Below, in pieces: positions 1 through 5,872 of a DNA stretch of 8,670 bases. A model generated the notes under the pieces. It ran no database searches. It saw nothing but the letters and a program-made list of their open reading frames with translations, and was not told where the DNA came from. The stretch lies in assembly GCA_030840515.1 (NCBI GenBank), contig JAVEEJ010000168.1, positions 1-8,670 on the forward strand, in the 5' to 3' direction. Numbering within the stretch: the stretch's first letter is position 1; every line of letters begins with the position of its first letter. Source of the DNA: Frankiaceae bacterium (lineage in GTDB: Bacteria > Actinomycetota > Actinomycetes > JAVEEJ01). The position numbers were made by a program, and so were the translations under genes.

Positions 1-393
1 GACTACGAGACGACGGGCGAGGAGCCGTCCGAGCTGGTCAAGGTCGACATCCTGTTGCAGGGCGAGCCGGTCGACGCGTTCAGCGCGATCGTGCACAAGG
101 ACAAGGCCTACGCCTACGGGACGATGATGGCCTCCAAGCTGCGCGAGCTCATCCCGCGTCAGCAGTTCGAGGTGCCGATCCAGGCCGCCATCGGCAGCCG
201 GGTGATCGCGCGCGAGAACATCCGCGCCATCCGCAAGGACGTGCTCGCGAAGTGCTACGGCGGTGACATCACCCGCAAGCGCAAGCTGCTGGAGAAGCAG
301 AAGGAAGGTAAGAAGCGGATGAAGATGGTCGGCCGCGTCGAGGTGCCGCAAGAAGCGTTCATCGCCGCGCTCTCGACCACGCCCAAGGAGTAG
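1..393 (+). CDS. lepA: Elongation factor 4 (LepA), C-terminal part
   Basis: This is the last 130 codons of LepA/EF4, the translational GTPase that binds stalled or mispositioned ribosomes and promotes back-translocation; the GTPase domains lie off the left edge. The frame is open from base 1 and ends at TAG 391-393. The visible part holds the end of the EF-G-like domain V and the LepA-specific C-terminal domain. Recognisable stretches are DAFSAIVHKDKAYAYG, the run around KLRELIPRQQFEVPIQAAIG, and the basic tail with CYGGDITRKRKLLEKQKEGK, which enters the ribosomal A site near the peptidyl-transferase centre. The TTG at position 55 is internal, not a start. The stop lies two bases before the predicted hemW start and the hemW Shine-Dalgarno sits in the last lepA codons, so the two genes are probably co-transcribed and coupled. 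Identification is secure from these conserved C-terminal signatures. Confidence 0.97.
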   Translation, partial: DYETTGEEPSELVKVDILLQGEPVDAFSAIVHKDKAYAYGTMMASKLRELIPRQQFEVPIQAAIGSRVIARENIRAIRKDVLAKCYGGDITRKRKLLEKQKEGKKRMKMVGRVEVPQEAFIAALSTTPKE

Positions 394-398
394 CCCTG
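385..398 (+). promoter_or_regulatory. Ribosome binding site and CTG start of hemW
   Basis: AAGGAG at 385-390 is a near-perfect Shine-Dalgarno, followed after 5 nt by CTG at 396-398 in the hemW frame. Between the in-frame stop TAA at 309-311 and the radical SAM cysteines at 510-533 the frame has no ATG or TTG, and its only GTG (516) lies inside the CxxxCxxC motif. The ribosome binding site therefore decides the start, making CTG the best candidate. Confidence 0.72.
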
Positions 399-1601
399 CC
401 CTCGACGCTTCCGGATGGCGATCCAGCACCGTCGGATGGCTCGCTGCCTGCGAGCGCCCTCGACGGGGCAGGGTCGCGGCCGTTCGGGGTCTACGTCCAC
501 GTCCCGTTCTGCGCCGTGCGCTGCGGCTACTGCGACTTCAACACCTACACCGCACGGGAGCTGCACGGCGGGGCTGCGCAGAGCGAGTACGCCGATACCG
601 CGATCAGGGAGCTGCGGCTCGCGCGGACCGTCCTGGGCGATGCGGAGCCCGCTGCCGAGACCGTGTTCTTCGGCGGCGGGACGCCCACGCTGCTCCCGGT
701 CGCGGACCTGGCACGGATGCTCGACGCGGTGCGCTCCGAGCTCGGCCTTGCGGCAGACGCCGAGGTGACTACGGAGGCGAACCCCGACTCGGTCGGCCCC
801 GCCGAGCTCGATGCGCTGCGCGCTGCAGGCGTCAACCGCATCTCGTTCGGCATGCAGTCGGCGGTTCCGCACGTGCTCGCGACACTCGAGCGAACGCACG
901 CGCCGGGAGGTCCGGAGGCTGCGGCGCGAGCCGCGCGCGACGCCGGCTTCGACCAGATCAGCCTCGACCTCATCTATGGCACCCCGGGGGAGTCGCTGGA
1001 CGACTGGCGGCGCTCCCTCGAGGCTGCGCTGTCCGTCCAGCCCGACCACATCTCGGCGTACTCGCTCATCGTCGAGCCTGGCACCAGACTCGCGGCCCGC
1101 GTGCACCGCGGAGAGATCCCTGCACCGGACGAGGACGACCTCGCCGACAAGTACCTGCTGGCCGAGGAGGTCCTCACCGCAGCGGGTCTGCATTGGTATG
1201 AGGTGAGCAACTGGGCCCGCGATGACGCGGCGCGTTGCCGGCACAACGAGGGTTACTGGCACGGCGGCGACTGGTGGGGCGTCGGCCCGGGCGCGCACAG
1301 CCATGTCGGCGGCGTGCGGTGGTGGAACGTCAAGCACCCGACCGCCTACGCGCAGCGGCTCGCCGCCGGCCAGTCCCCTGCCGCGGCGCGCGAGATCCTC
1401 ACGGTCGACGAGCGGCTAGAGGAGCGTGTGCTGCTGGAGCTGAGGCTGGCCGACGGCCTCTCGGTCTCGGAGCTGCCCGACCCCGCACTGGCCGACAAGC
1501 CGGTGCAGCGAGGGCTGGCCGTTCTCAGCAGGGGTCGTCTCGTGCTCACCCTCCAGGGCCGGCTGCTTGCCGACGCCGTGGTTCGCGATCTGCTCAGCTG
1601 A
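396..1601 (+). CDS. hemW: Radical SAM heme chaperone HemW
   Basis: The predicted 401-residue protein is HemW, a radical SAM family protein that binds heme and delivers it to target hemoproteins; it was long misannotated as oxygen-independent coproporphyrinogen oxidase. The [4Fe-4S] motif is C39-AVR-C43-GY-C46, followed by DFN. The absence of the extra cysteine of HemN (CxxxCxxCxC) favours HemW over a true HemN. Further family landmarks are GGGTP at 93-97, EANPD at 127-131, SFGMQS at 150-155 and the HNxxYW segment beginning at H283, followed by a Gly-rich GVGPGAHS stretch. A start at CTG 396 gives an N-terminus of about 35 residues before the cluster motif, as I recall for actinobacterial HemW proteins. 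An ATG at 415 is in another frame, and the GTG at 516 would remove the first cysteine. The gene follows lepA by 2 nt and ends in an 8-bp overlap with the convergent DUF4870 gene. Confidence 0.93.
   Translation: MPSTLPDGDPAPSDGSLPASALDGAGSRPFGVYVHVPFCAVRCGYCDFNTYTARELHGGAAQSEYADTAIRELRLARTVLGDAEPAAETVFFGGGTPTLLPVADLARMLDAVRSELGLAADAEVTTEANPDSVGPAELDALRAAGVNRISFGMQSAVPHVLATLERTHAPGGPEAAARAARDAGFDQISLDLIYGTPGESLDDWRRSLEAALSVQPDHISAYSLIVEPGTRLAARVHRGEIPAPDEDDLADKYLLAEEVLTAAGLHWYEVSNWARDDAARCRHNEGYWHGGDWWGVGPGAHSHVGGVRWWNVKHPTAYAQRLAAGQSPAAAREILTVDERLEERVLLELRLADGLSVSELPDPALADKPVQRGLAVLSRGRLVLTLQGRLLADAVVRDLLS
1594..1601. other. Palindromic overlap of two convergent stop codons
   Basis: TCAGCTGA is a perfect 8-bp palindrome. 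Its right end TGA (1599-1601) stops hemW on the plus strand, and its left end TCA (1594-1596) is the TGA stop of the DUF4870 gene on the minus strand. The two genes overlap tail to tail and leave no room for an intergenic terminator. Confidence 0.9.
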
Positions 1602-2028
1602 CCAGTCGCAGCGACAGCGGGTACCGGTAGGGGCGACCTGCGTTGGCCGCCATCGTCGCTTGGACCTCCCAGACGAAGGCCACGATGCTCGCCGCCAGGC
1701 CAGCCAGCCCGGCGAGGATGAGCAACAGCAGACTCGCACCCAGCGTGGGGAGCGCCGCGAGCAGCAGGATGAGGGCGCAGCCGACCGCGGCGACGCTCAC
1801 GATCAGCACCGTGAGCTGGAAGTTCAGCGACTCGCGCGCGTGCTCGCGGACGTACGGGCTCCGCTTGCCCTGACCCTGCATGATCACCAGGGGCACCACG
1901 AAGGCCAGCGGGCCGAAGACGAAGCTGGCGATCAGCGCACCCAGGTGCGCCCACATGGCTGTCGAACGGTCACCGGGGTCGAGCCAGACCTGGCCCGGCT
2001 GCGGATCGCCGTACTCGTATCCGCTCAT
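1594..2028 (-). CDS. DUF4870 (Tic20-like) small membrane protein
   Basis: The 144-residue protein has a short polar N-terminus (about 25 residues, ending with a DPGDRSTAMWAHLGAL stretch) and then hydrophobic segments at about 27-50, 68-92 and 98-123. The sequence REHARESLNFQLT between the first and second segments is typical of DUF4870 membrane proteins. Their biochemical role is not established; some members are described as Tic20-like from sequence similarity. Expected location is the cytoplasmic membrane. Its ATG (2026-2028) overlaps the TGA of the DUF3097 gene (2025-2027) in an ATGA junction, so translation is probably coupled and both come from one minus-strand transcript. The 3' end overlaps hemW by 8 bp. 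Family assignment is by recognised pattern; function is unknown. Confidence 0.88.
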   Translation of the reverse strand: MSGYEYGDPQPGQVWLDPGDRSTAMWAHLGALIASFVFGPLAFVVPLVIMQGQGKRSPYVREHARESLNFQLTVLIVSVAAVGCALILLLAALPTLGASLLLLILAGLAGLAASIVAFVWEVQATMAANAGRPYRYPLSLRLVS

Positions 2029-2861
2029 GTCGGCAGGCTCGCCGTGACGAAGTCGCTGTCAGTCACGAAATCAATGAGCTGTTCGACGCTGCGCAGCAGG
2101 GACGGCTCGAGGTCGCCGTAGCCCCGGACGCGCGAGAGCAGGTGGCTCCACGCCTGGCCCGTGTCGTCGCCCCAGCCGAGGGCGGCGCATACGCCCACCT
2201 TCCACGCGATGCCTCGGGGCACGTCCGGCCACCGTTCGAGGCCGGCGACGGAGGGACGCACGGCCTGCCACACGTCCACGTAGGGATGGCCGACCACGAG
2301 CACGTGGGGTGATGCCGCGACCGCTGCGACGATGCGGCTCTCCTTCGATCCGGGGACGAGATGGTCGACGAGTACGCCGAGCCTGCGATCCAGTGCCGGG
2401 CCGAACTCGCGGACAGCGGCGGCGAGGTCGTCGATGCCGTGCAGGGGCTCCACGGCGACGCCCTCGACGCGCAGGTCGTGGCCCCACACCTTCTCGACCA
2501 GCTCGGCGTCGTGGATGCCCTCCACCCAGATGCGGCTCGAGGCAGCGACCTTGGCGCGCACGTCGCGGACGTAGGTCGAGCCCGACGCCGACCGCAGCGT
2601 GCTCGAGAGCGCGGGCGGGGCCGGCCGGACGAGGCACACGGGGGACCCGTCGACGAGGAAGCCGTGCCCGAGGGGGAACAGGCGGACCGCACCGCGACGG
2701 TCCTCGAGGTGGACCACGTCCGGGTCGCACCGCAGGACCGCGCCGCAGAACCCCGACTCACGCTCCTCGACAACGAGCCCCACGTCAGCCGTCAGCTGGG
2801 GCACCTCACGTCGTGGCTTCAGCCCGCCGGCAAGGACGTCGGCTGGGTACTCCTTGCGCAT
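2025..2861 (-). CDS. DUF3097 family protein
   Basis: This 278-residue soluble protein belongs to DUF3097, an actinobacterial family of unknown function often found between hemW and hrcA, as here. The ATG at 2859-2861 gives the family-like N-terminus MRKEYPADVLAGG, followed by VVEERESGFCGAV. The frame stays open to 3137, but the extra upstream part is Ser/Arg-rich, runs into hrcA and looks non-coding. A G-rich run sits directly before the ATG, so the ribosome binding site is poorly spaced. There is no signal peptide or membrane segment. The middle of the protein (about 108-180) has an alternating strand/helix pattern with VEGIHD at 113-118 and VLVDHLVPGSKES at 163-175, resembling the acidic motifs of Toprim domains; this is my inference. 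The C-terminal part is rich in Trp and Gly (GIAWKVGVCAALGWGDD). It is translationally coupled to the downstream DUF4870 gene by an ATGA overlap. Confidence 0.88.
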   Translation of the reverse strand: MRKEYPADVLAGGLKPRREVPQLTADVGLVVEERESGFCGAVLRCDPDVVHLEDRRGAVRLFPLGHGFLVDGSPVCLVRPAPPALSSTLRSASGSTYVRDVRAKVAASSRIWVEGIHDAELVEKVWGHDLRVEGVAVEPLHGIDDLAAAVREFGPALDRRLGVLVDHLVPGSKESRIVAAVAASPHVLVVGHPYVDVWQAVRPSVAGLERWPDVPRGIAWKVGVCAALGWGDDTGQAWSHLLSRVRGYGDLEPSLLRSVEQLIDFVTDSDFVTASLPT

Positions 2862-2890
2862 CCCCCGACGGTAGGTCGCTGCGGCTGAGC

Positions 2891-2928
2891 CCCGCGGTTG
2901 CGACGCGCCCGGCGGCTCCCGCGGTTGC
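2891..2928. repeat. Pair of 11-bp direct repeats in the divergent intergenic region
   Basis: CCCGCGGTTGC occurs at 2891-2901 and again at 2918-2928, start to start 27 bp. Both copies lie between the DUF3097 start and the hrcA promoter. They could be a regulator-binding pair or simple GC-rich duplication; nothing else supports a function. Confidence 0.45.
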
Positions 2929-2956
2929 CGCGCTCGCCGCCTGATGCCGCCGACAC

Positions 2957-2962
2957 TATGAT
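2957..2962 (+). promoter_or_regulatory. Probable -10 box of the hrcA-dnaJ promoter
   Basis: TATGAT is one base from the consensus TATAAT and lies 39 bp before the hrcA ATG, in an otherwise very GC-rich gap. No convincing -35 hexamer is visible at 16-19 bp upstream (TTGCCG at 2925-2930 is too far). The box overlaps the left edge of the CIRCE element by one base, as expected for a repressed promoter. Confidence 0.55.
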
Positions 2963-2988
2963 TGGCACTCTCTTCTCGCGAGTGCCAG
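2962..2988 (+). promoter_or_regulatory. CIRCE operator (HrcA binding site)
   Basis: TTGGCACTC at 2962-2970, a 9-nt spacer (2971-2979) and GAGTGCCAG at 2980-2988 match the CIRCE consensus TTAGCACTC-N9-GAGTGCTAA. The core TGGCACTC/GAGTGCCA is a perfect 8-bp inverted repeat. It is the operator bound by HrcA when GroEL keeps the repressor active. It lies directly downstream of the -10 box and its right arm runs into the hrcA Shine-Dalgarno AGGAGG (2987-2992). HrcA bound here should block initiation, giving autoregulation of hrcA-dnaJ. Confidence 0.92.
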
Positions 2989-3000
2989 GAGGTGTGCCGC

Positions 3001-4008
3001 ATGCTCGACGACCGCAAGATCGACGTGCTGCGCGCCATCGTGGAGGACTTCGTCGCCACCAACGAGCCGGTGGGGTCGAAGGCGCTCGTGGAGCGCCACG
3101 GGCTGGGCGTGTCGCCGGCCACCGTGCGCAACGACATGGCGGCGCTGGAAGAAGAGGGCTACATCGCGCAGCCGCACACCTCCGCCGGGCGCATCCCGAC
3201 GGAGAAGGGCTACCGGCTGTTCGTCGACCGGCTCTCCGGCGTCAAGCCGCTCACTGCCGCCGAGCGACGCGCGATCAAGCGCTTCCTCGACGGTGCGGTG
3301 GACCTCGATGACGTCGTACGCCGAACGGTGCGACTGCTCGCGCAGGTCACTCGCCAGGTCGCGGTCGTGCAGTACCCGACCCTCTCGCGCGCGACCGTGC
3401 GCCACGTCGAGCTCGTGCCCCTGACCGCGACGCGACTGATGCTCGTCGCCATCACCGACTCCGGCCGCGTCGAGCAGCGGGTCGTCGAGCTCCCGATGAG
3501 CGCTGCCGTTGACGCCGTCGCCGACCTCCGCGCACGGCTCAACGCGAAGATCGACGGCAAGCGGCTGATCGACGTACCCGATCTCGTGTCCTCGCTGCCC
3601 GACGAGGTGAGCGCCGACGCCCGCCCCCTGGCGACCGCGGTGGTCACGGTCGTGCTCGAGACGTTGGTGGAGCAGCCGGAGGAGCGCATCGTGCTCGGCG
3701 GCACCGCGAACCTGACCCGAGCCACCTCCGACTTCCCTCTGACTTTGCGGCCCGTGCTGGAGGCACTCGAGGAGCAGATGGTGCTGCTCAAGCTCTTCGG
3801 CGAGACAGCGGACCCCTCGGGGCTCACCGTGCGCATCGGCCCGGAGAACCCGGTCGAGGAGCTGCGCACCACGTCGGTCGTGACGACGTCCTACGGCGAG
3901 TCGCTCGGGTCCCTCGGTGTGGTCGGACCGATTCGCATGGACTACCCCGGGACGATGGCGGCGGTGCGCGCGGTCGCGCGCTATGTCGGCGAGATCCTGG
4001 GGACCTGA
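3001..4008 (+). CDS. hrcA: Heat-inducible transcription repressor HrcA
   Basis: The 335-residue protein is HrcA, the repressor of class I heat-shock genes that binds CIRCE elements and needs GroEL for activity. The start ATG 3001 is fixed by AGGAGG at 2987-2992 (8-nt spacing) and by the family-like N-terminus MLDDRKIDVLRAIVEDFV. Residues 1-75 form the winged helix: GSKALVERHGLGVSPATVRNDM is the helix-turn-helix, and EEEGYIAQPHTSAGRIPTEKGYR covers the wing and the conserved SAGRIPT signature. The rest matches the HrcA GAF-like dimerisation core, with a C-terminal stretch around TTSYGESLGSLGVVGPIRMDYP. Length is normal for the family. The frame extends upstream to 2962, but that would begin inside CIRCE and is not credible. 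The stop is separated from the dnaJ GTG by one base, so the genes form an operon controlled by the CIRCE upstream. Confidence 0.97.
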   Translation: MLDDRKIDVLRAIVEDFVATNEPVGSKALVERHGLGVSPATVRNDMAALEEEGYIAQPHTSAGRIPTEKGYRLFVDRLSGVKPLTAAERRAIKRFLDGAVDLDDVVRRTVRLLAQVTRQVAVVQYPTLSRATVRHVELVPLTATRLMLVAITDSGRVEQRVVELPMSAAVDAVADLRARLNAKIDGKRLIDVPDLVSSLPDEVSADARPLATAVVTVVLETLVEQPEERIVLGGTANLTRATSDFPLTLRPVLEALEEQMVLLKLFGETADPSGLTVRIGPENPVEELRTTSVVTTSYGESLGSLGVVGPIRMDYPGTMAAVRAVARYVGEILGT

Positions 4009-4009
4009 G

Positions 4010-5137
4010 GTGGCGACGGACTACTACGGCCTGCTCGGGGTCGATCGCTCGGCGACGCCGGAGGAGATCAAGAAGGCCTACCGGCGCCTCGCCCGGGAGC
4101 TGCACCCGGACGTCAACCCTGACCCCTCCGCGCAGGAGCGCTTCAAGCAGGTCACCACGGCCTACGAGGTGCTCTCGGATCCGCAGAAGCGTGAGGTGGT
4201 CGACCTCGGCGGCGACCCGTTGTCGGCGAACGGCGGCATGGGCGGCGGCTTCGGCGCCGGCTTCGCCTTCAGCGACATCATGGACGCCTTCTTCGGGGCC
4301 GGCGCTGCGGCTGGACGTGGACCGCGGTCACGCGTCCGGCAGGGAGCCGACGCGCTGATCCGGGTCGAGCTCGACCTGGCCGAGACCGCGTTCGGCGCGA
4401 CGAAGGAGATCGCGGTCGACACCGCCGTCGCGTGCGAGACCTGCGAGGGATCGGGTACGGCGCCGGGCACCTCGCCGGTGACCTGCACGTCCTGCCAGGG
4501 CCGCGGCGAGATCCAGCAGGTCACTCGCTCCTTCCTCGGGCAGGTGATGACCTCACGACCGTGCCCGGAGTGCGGCGGCGTCGGGTCGACGATCCCGCAC
4601 CCCTGCCCGGAGTGCCGTGGCGAGGGTCGAGTCCGGTCGCGCCGTCAGCTCAAGGTGAAGGTGCCGGCGGGTGTCGAGCACGGCATGCGCATCCGGCTCG
4701 CGGGTGAGGGTGAAGTCGGTCCCGGCGGAGGCCCCCCCGGCGACCTCTACGTCGAGGTGCACGAGCGGCCGCACGCCGTACTCGTTCGCGATGGTGACGA
4801 CCTGCACTGCACCGTGTCGCTCCCGATGACGACAGCCGCGCTCGGGACGACGCTGTCTGTCGAGACGCTCGACGGCGTCGAGGAGGTCTCCGTGCGCCCG
4901 GGGACCCAGCCGGGCTCCGAGCTGCGCCTGCGGGCCCGCGGCGTGCCGCACCTGCGTGGGACGGGACGCGGCGACCTGATCGTGCACGTCGACGTACTCG
5001 TGCCCACGCGGCTCGACGGCGAGCAGGAGAAGCTGCTGCGGCAGCTGGCGTCCTTGCGTGGCGAGGAGGCGCCGCCGTCGATCGAGCCGGCGTCGAAGGG
5101 GATCTTCTCCCGGCTGCGCGACGCCTTCCAGCAGTGA
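4010..5137 (+). CDS. dnaJ: Chaperone protein DnaJ (HrcA-linked copy)
   Basis: The 375-residue protein is a full type I Hsp40, the co-chaperone that stimulates DnaK ATPase and hands it unfolded clients. The J domain spans about 4-68 with the HPD motif at 32-34, followed by a short Gly/Phe-rich region (76-96). Four zinc-finger repeats follow, with CxxCxGxG motifs at C142/C145, C159/C162, C185/C188 and C199/C202, then the C-terminal substrate-binding domains ending at about 350. The GTG start at 4010 gives the canonical MATDYYGLLGV N-terminus and lies one base after the hrcA stop, so translation is probably coupled. The frame extends upstream to 3917, but only inside hrcA. Many actinobacteria carry two dnaJ genes, one with dnaK-grpE and one beside hrcA; the context identifies this as the latter. 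At the end of the J domain the usual YD before the Gly pair is replaced by VD, a minor change. Confidence 0.97.
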   Translation: MATDYYGLLGVDRSATPEEIKKAYRRLARELHPDVNPDPSAQERFKQVTTAYEVLSDPQKREVVDLGGDPLSANGGMGGGFGAGFAFSDIMDAFFGAGAAAGRGPRSRVRQGADALIRVELDLAETAFGATKEIAVDTAVACETCEGSGTAPGTSPVTCTSCQGRGEIQQVTRSFLGQVMTSRPCPECGGVGSTIPHPCPECRGEGRVRSRRQLKVKVPAGVEHGMRIRLAGEGEVGPGGGPPGDLYVEVHERPHAVLVRDGDDLHCTVSLPMTTAALGTTLSVETLDGVEEVSVRPGTQPGSELRLRARGVPHLRGTGRGDLIVHVDVLVPTRLDGEQEKLLRQLASLRGEEAPPSIEPASKGIFSRLRDAFQQ

Positions 5138-5150
5138 TTGTTCGACGGCA

Positions 5151-5867
5151 GTGAGCGCGCCCGTCTTCTACGGGGACATCTCCGGCTCGGTCCCCCGCCT
5201 GACCGGCGACGAGGCCCATCACGCCGCTGTGGTGCGAAGGATCACAGTGGGGGAGCGGATCGTGATCTCGGACGGTCTCGGCAACGCTGTCTGCGGGCCC
5301 GTCGCCGCCGTCTCTCGCGATCAGGTGACGATTGCGCCGGAGTCGACAGTGGTGGAGCCATCGCCGGTCCCGCGGCTCGTCGTCGTGCAGGCGCTCGCGA
5401 AGGGCGACCGCGGTGAGCTGGCTGTCGAGCTGCTGACCGAGGTCGGCGTCGACGTCATCCTTCCGTGGGCCGCCTCCCGGTGCGTCGTGCAGCTGCGCGG
5501 CGAGCGCGGGGACAAGGCGATCGCGCGCTGGCGCGCCACGGCTCGAGCTGCGGCTAAGCAAGCACGTCGGCTGCGCGTCCCTGAGGTCGCTGACGTGATC
5601 GCGACTCGCGACGTCACCGAGCTGCTAGCGACGGCGGCGCTTCCCGTTGTGCTGCACGAGAGTGCGCGCGTTCCCCTCGCCGATCTCGTGGTGCCTGATG
5701 CGGGTGATGTGGTCGTCGTCGTCGGCCCGGAGGGCGGCATCACCGATGAGGTGCTTGCCGCGTTCGGCGTCCCCGCGGTCAGGCTCGGCCCGACGGTGAT
5801 GCGCACCTCGACCGCCGGTGCGGCTGCCTGTGCCGCACTGCTCGCACGTACCCCACGCTGGGCTTGA
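5151..5867 (+). CDS. rsmE: 16S rRNA (uracil(1498)-N(3))-methyltransferase RsmE
   Basis: The 238-residue protein is RsmE, the SPOUT-class methyltransferase that makes m3U1498 in the decoding region of 16S rRNA using S-adenosylmethionine. The N-terminal PUA-like domain shows EAHHAAVVRR (21-30). The C-terminal SPOUT fold shows a hydrophobic strand before KGDRGELAVELLTEVGVD, the basic segment RWRATARAAAKQARR, the glycine-rich GPEGG (192-196) and LGPTVMRTSTA (212-222), which form the trefoil knot and SAM pocket. The start GTG 5151 gives the typical MSAPVFY N-terminus, 13 nt after the dnaJ stop; no strong Shine-Dalgarno precedes it, so expression may depend on coupling to dnaJ. The frame is open upstream to 5058, but only as a shadow of dnaJ. 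It is probably the last gene of the CIRCE-controlled unit. Five bases separate its stop from the stop of the convergent gene. Confidence 0.96.
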   Translation: MSAPVFYGDISGSVPRLTGDEAHHAAVVRRITVGERIVISDGLGNAVCGPVAAVSRDQVTIAPESTVVEPSPVPRLVVVQALAKGDRGELAVELLTEVGVDVILPWAASRCVVQLRGERGDKAIARWRATARAAAKQARRLRVPEVADVIATRDVTELLATAALPVVLHESARVPLADLVVPDAGDVVVVVGPEGGITDEVLAAFGVPAVRLGPTVMRTSTAGAAACAALLARTPRWA

Positions 5868-5872
5868 GTGAC

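Noticed and set aside
415..768. Plus-strand frame starting at ATG 415, a possible start near hemW
   Set aside because: It is in a different frame from the radical SAM motifs and encodes a Ser/Arg-rich low-complexity sequence.
255..1337. Minus-strand open frame of 360 codons opposite lepA and hemW
   Set aside because: Arg/Ala/Gly-rich with no family features; it is the antisense shadow of hemW in GC-rich DNA.
2309..2944. Plus-strand open frames opposite the DUF3097 gene
   Set aside because: Arg/Gly/Pro-rich compositions without motifs; the minus strand carries a clear protein family.
2962..3000. Earlier start of hrcA at TTG 2962
   Set aside because: It would begin inside CIRCE at the -10 box; AGGAGG and the family N-terminus point to ATG 3001.
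2862..3137. Upstream extension of the DUF3097 frame into hrcA
   Set aside because: The added residues are Ser/Arg-rich, cross the CIRCE element and overlap hrcA; the family N-terminus begins at ATG 2861.
4650..5561. Minus-strand frame of 303 codons opposite dnaJ and rsmE
   Set aside because: Arg/Ala-rich shadow frame crossing two well-supported genes.
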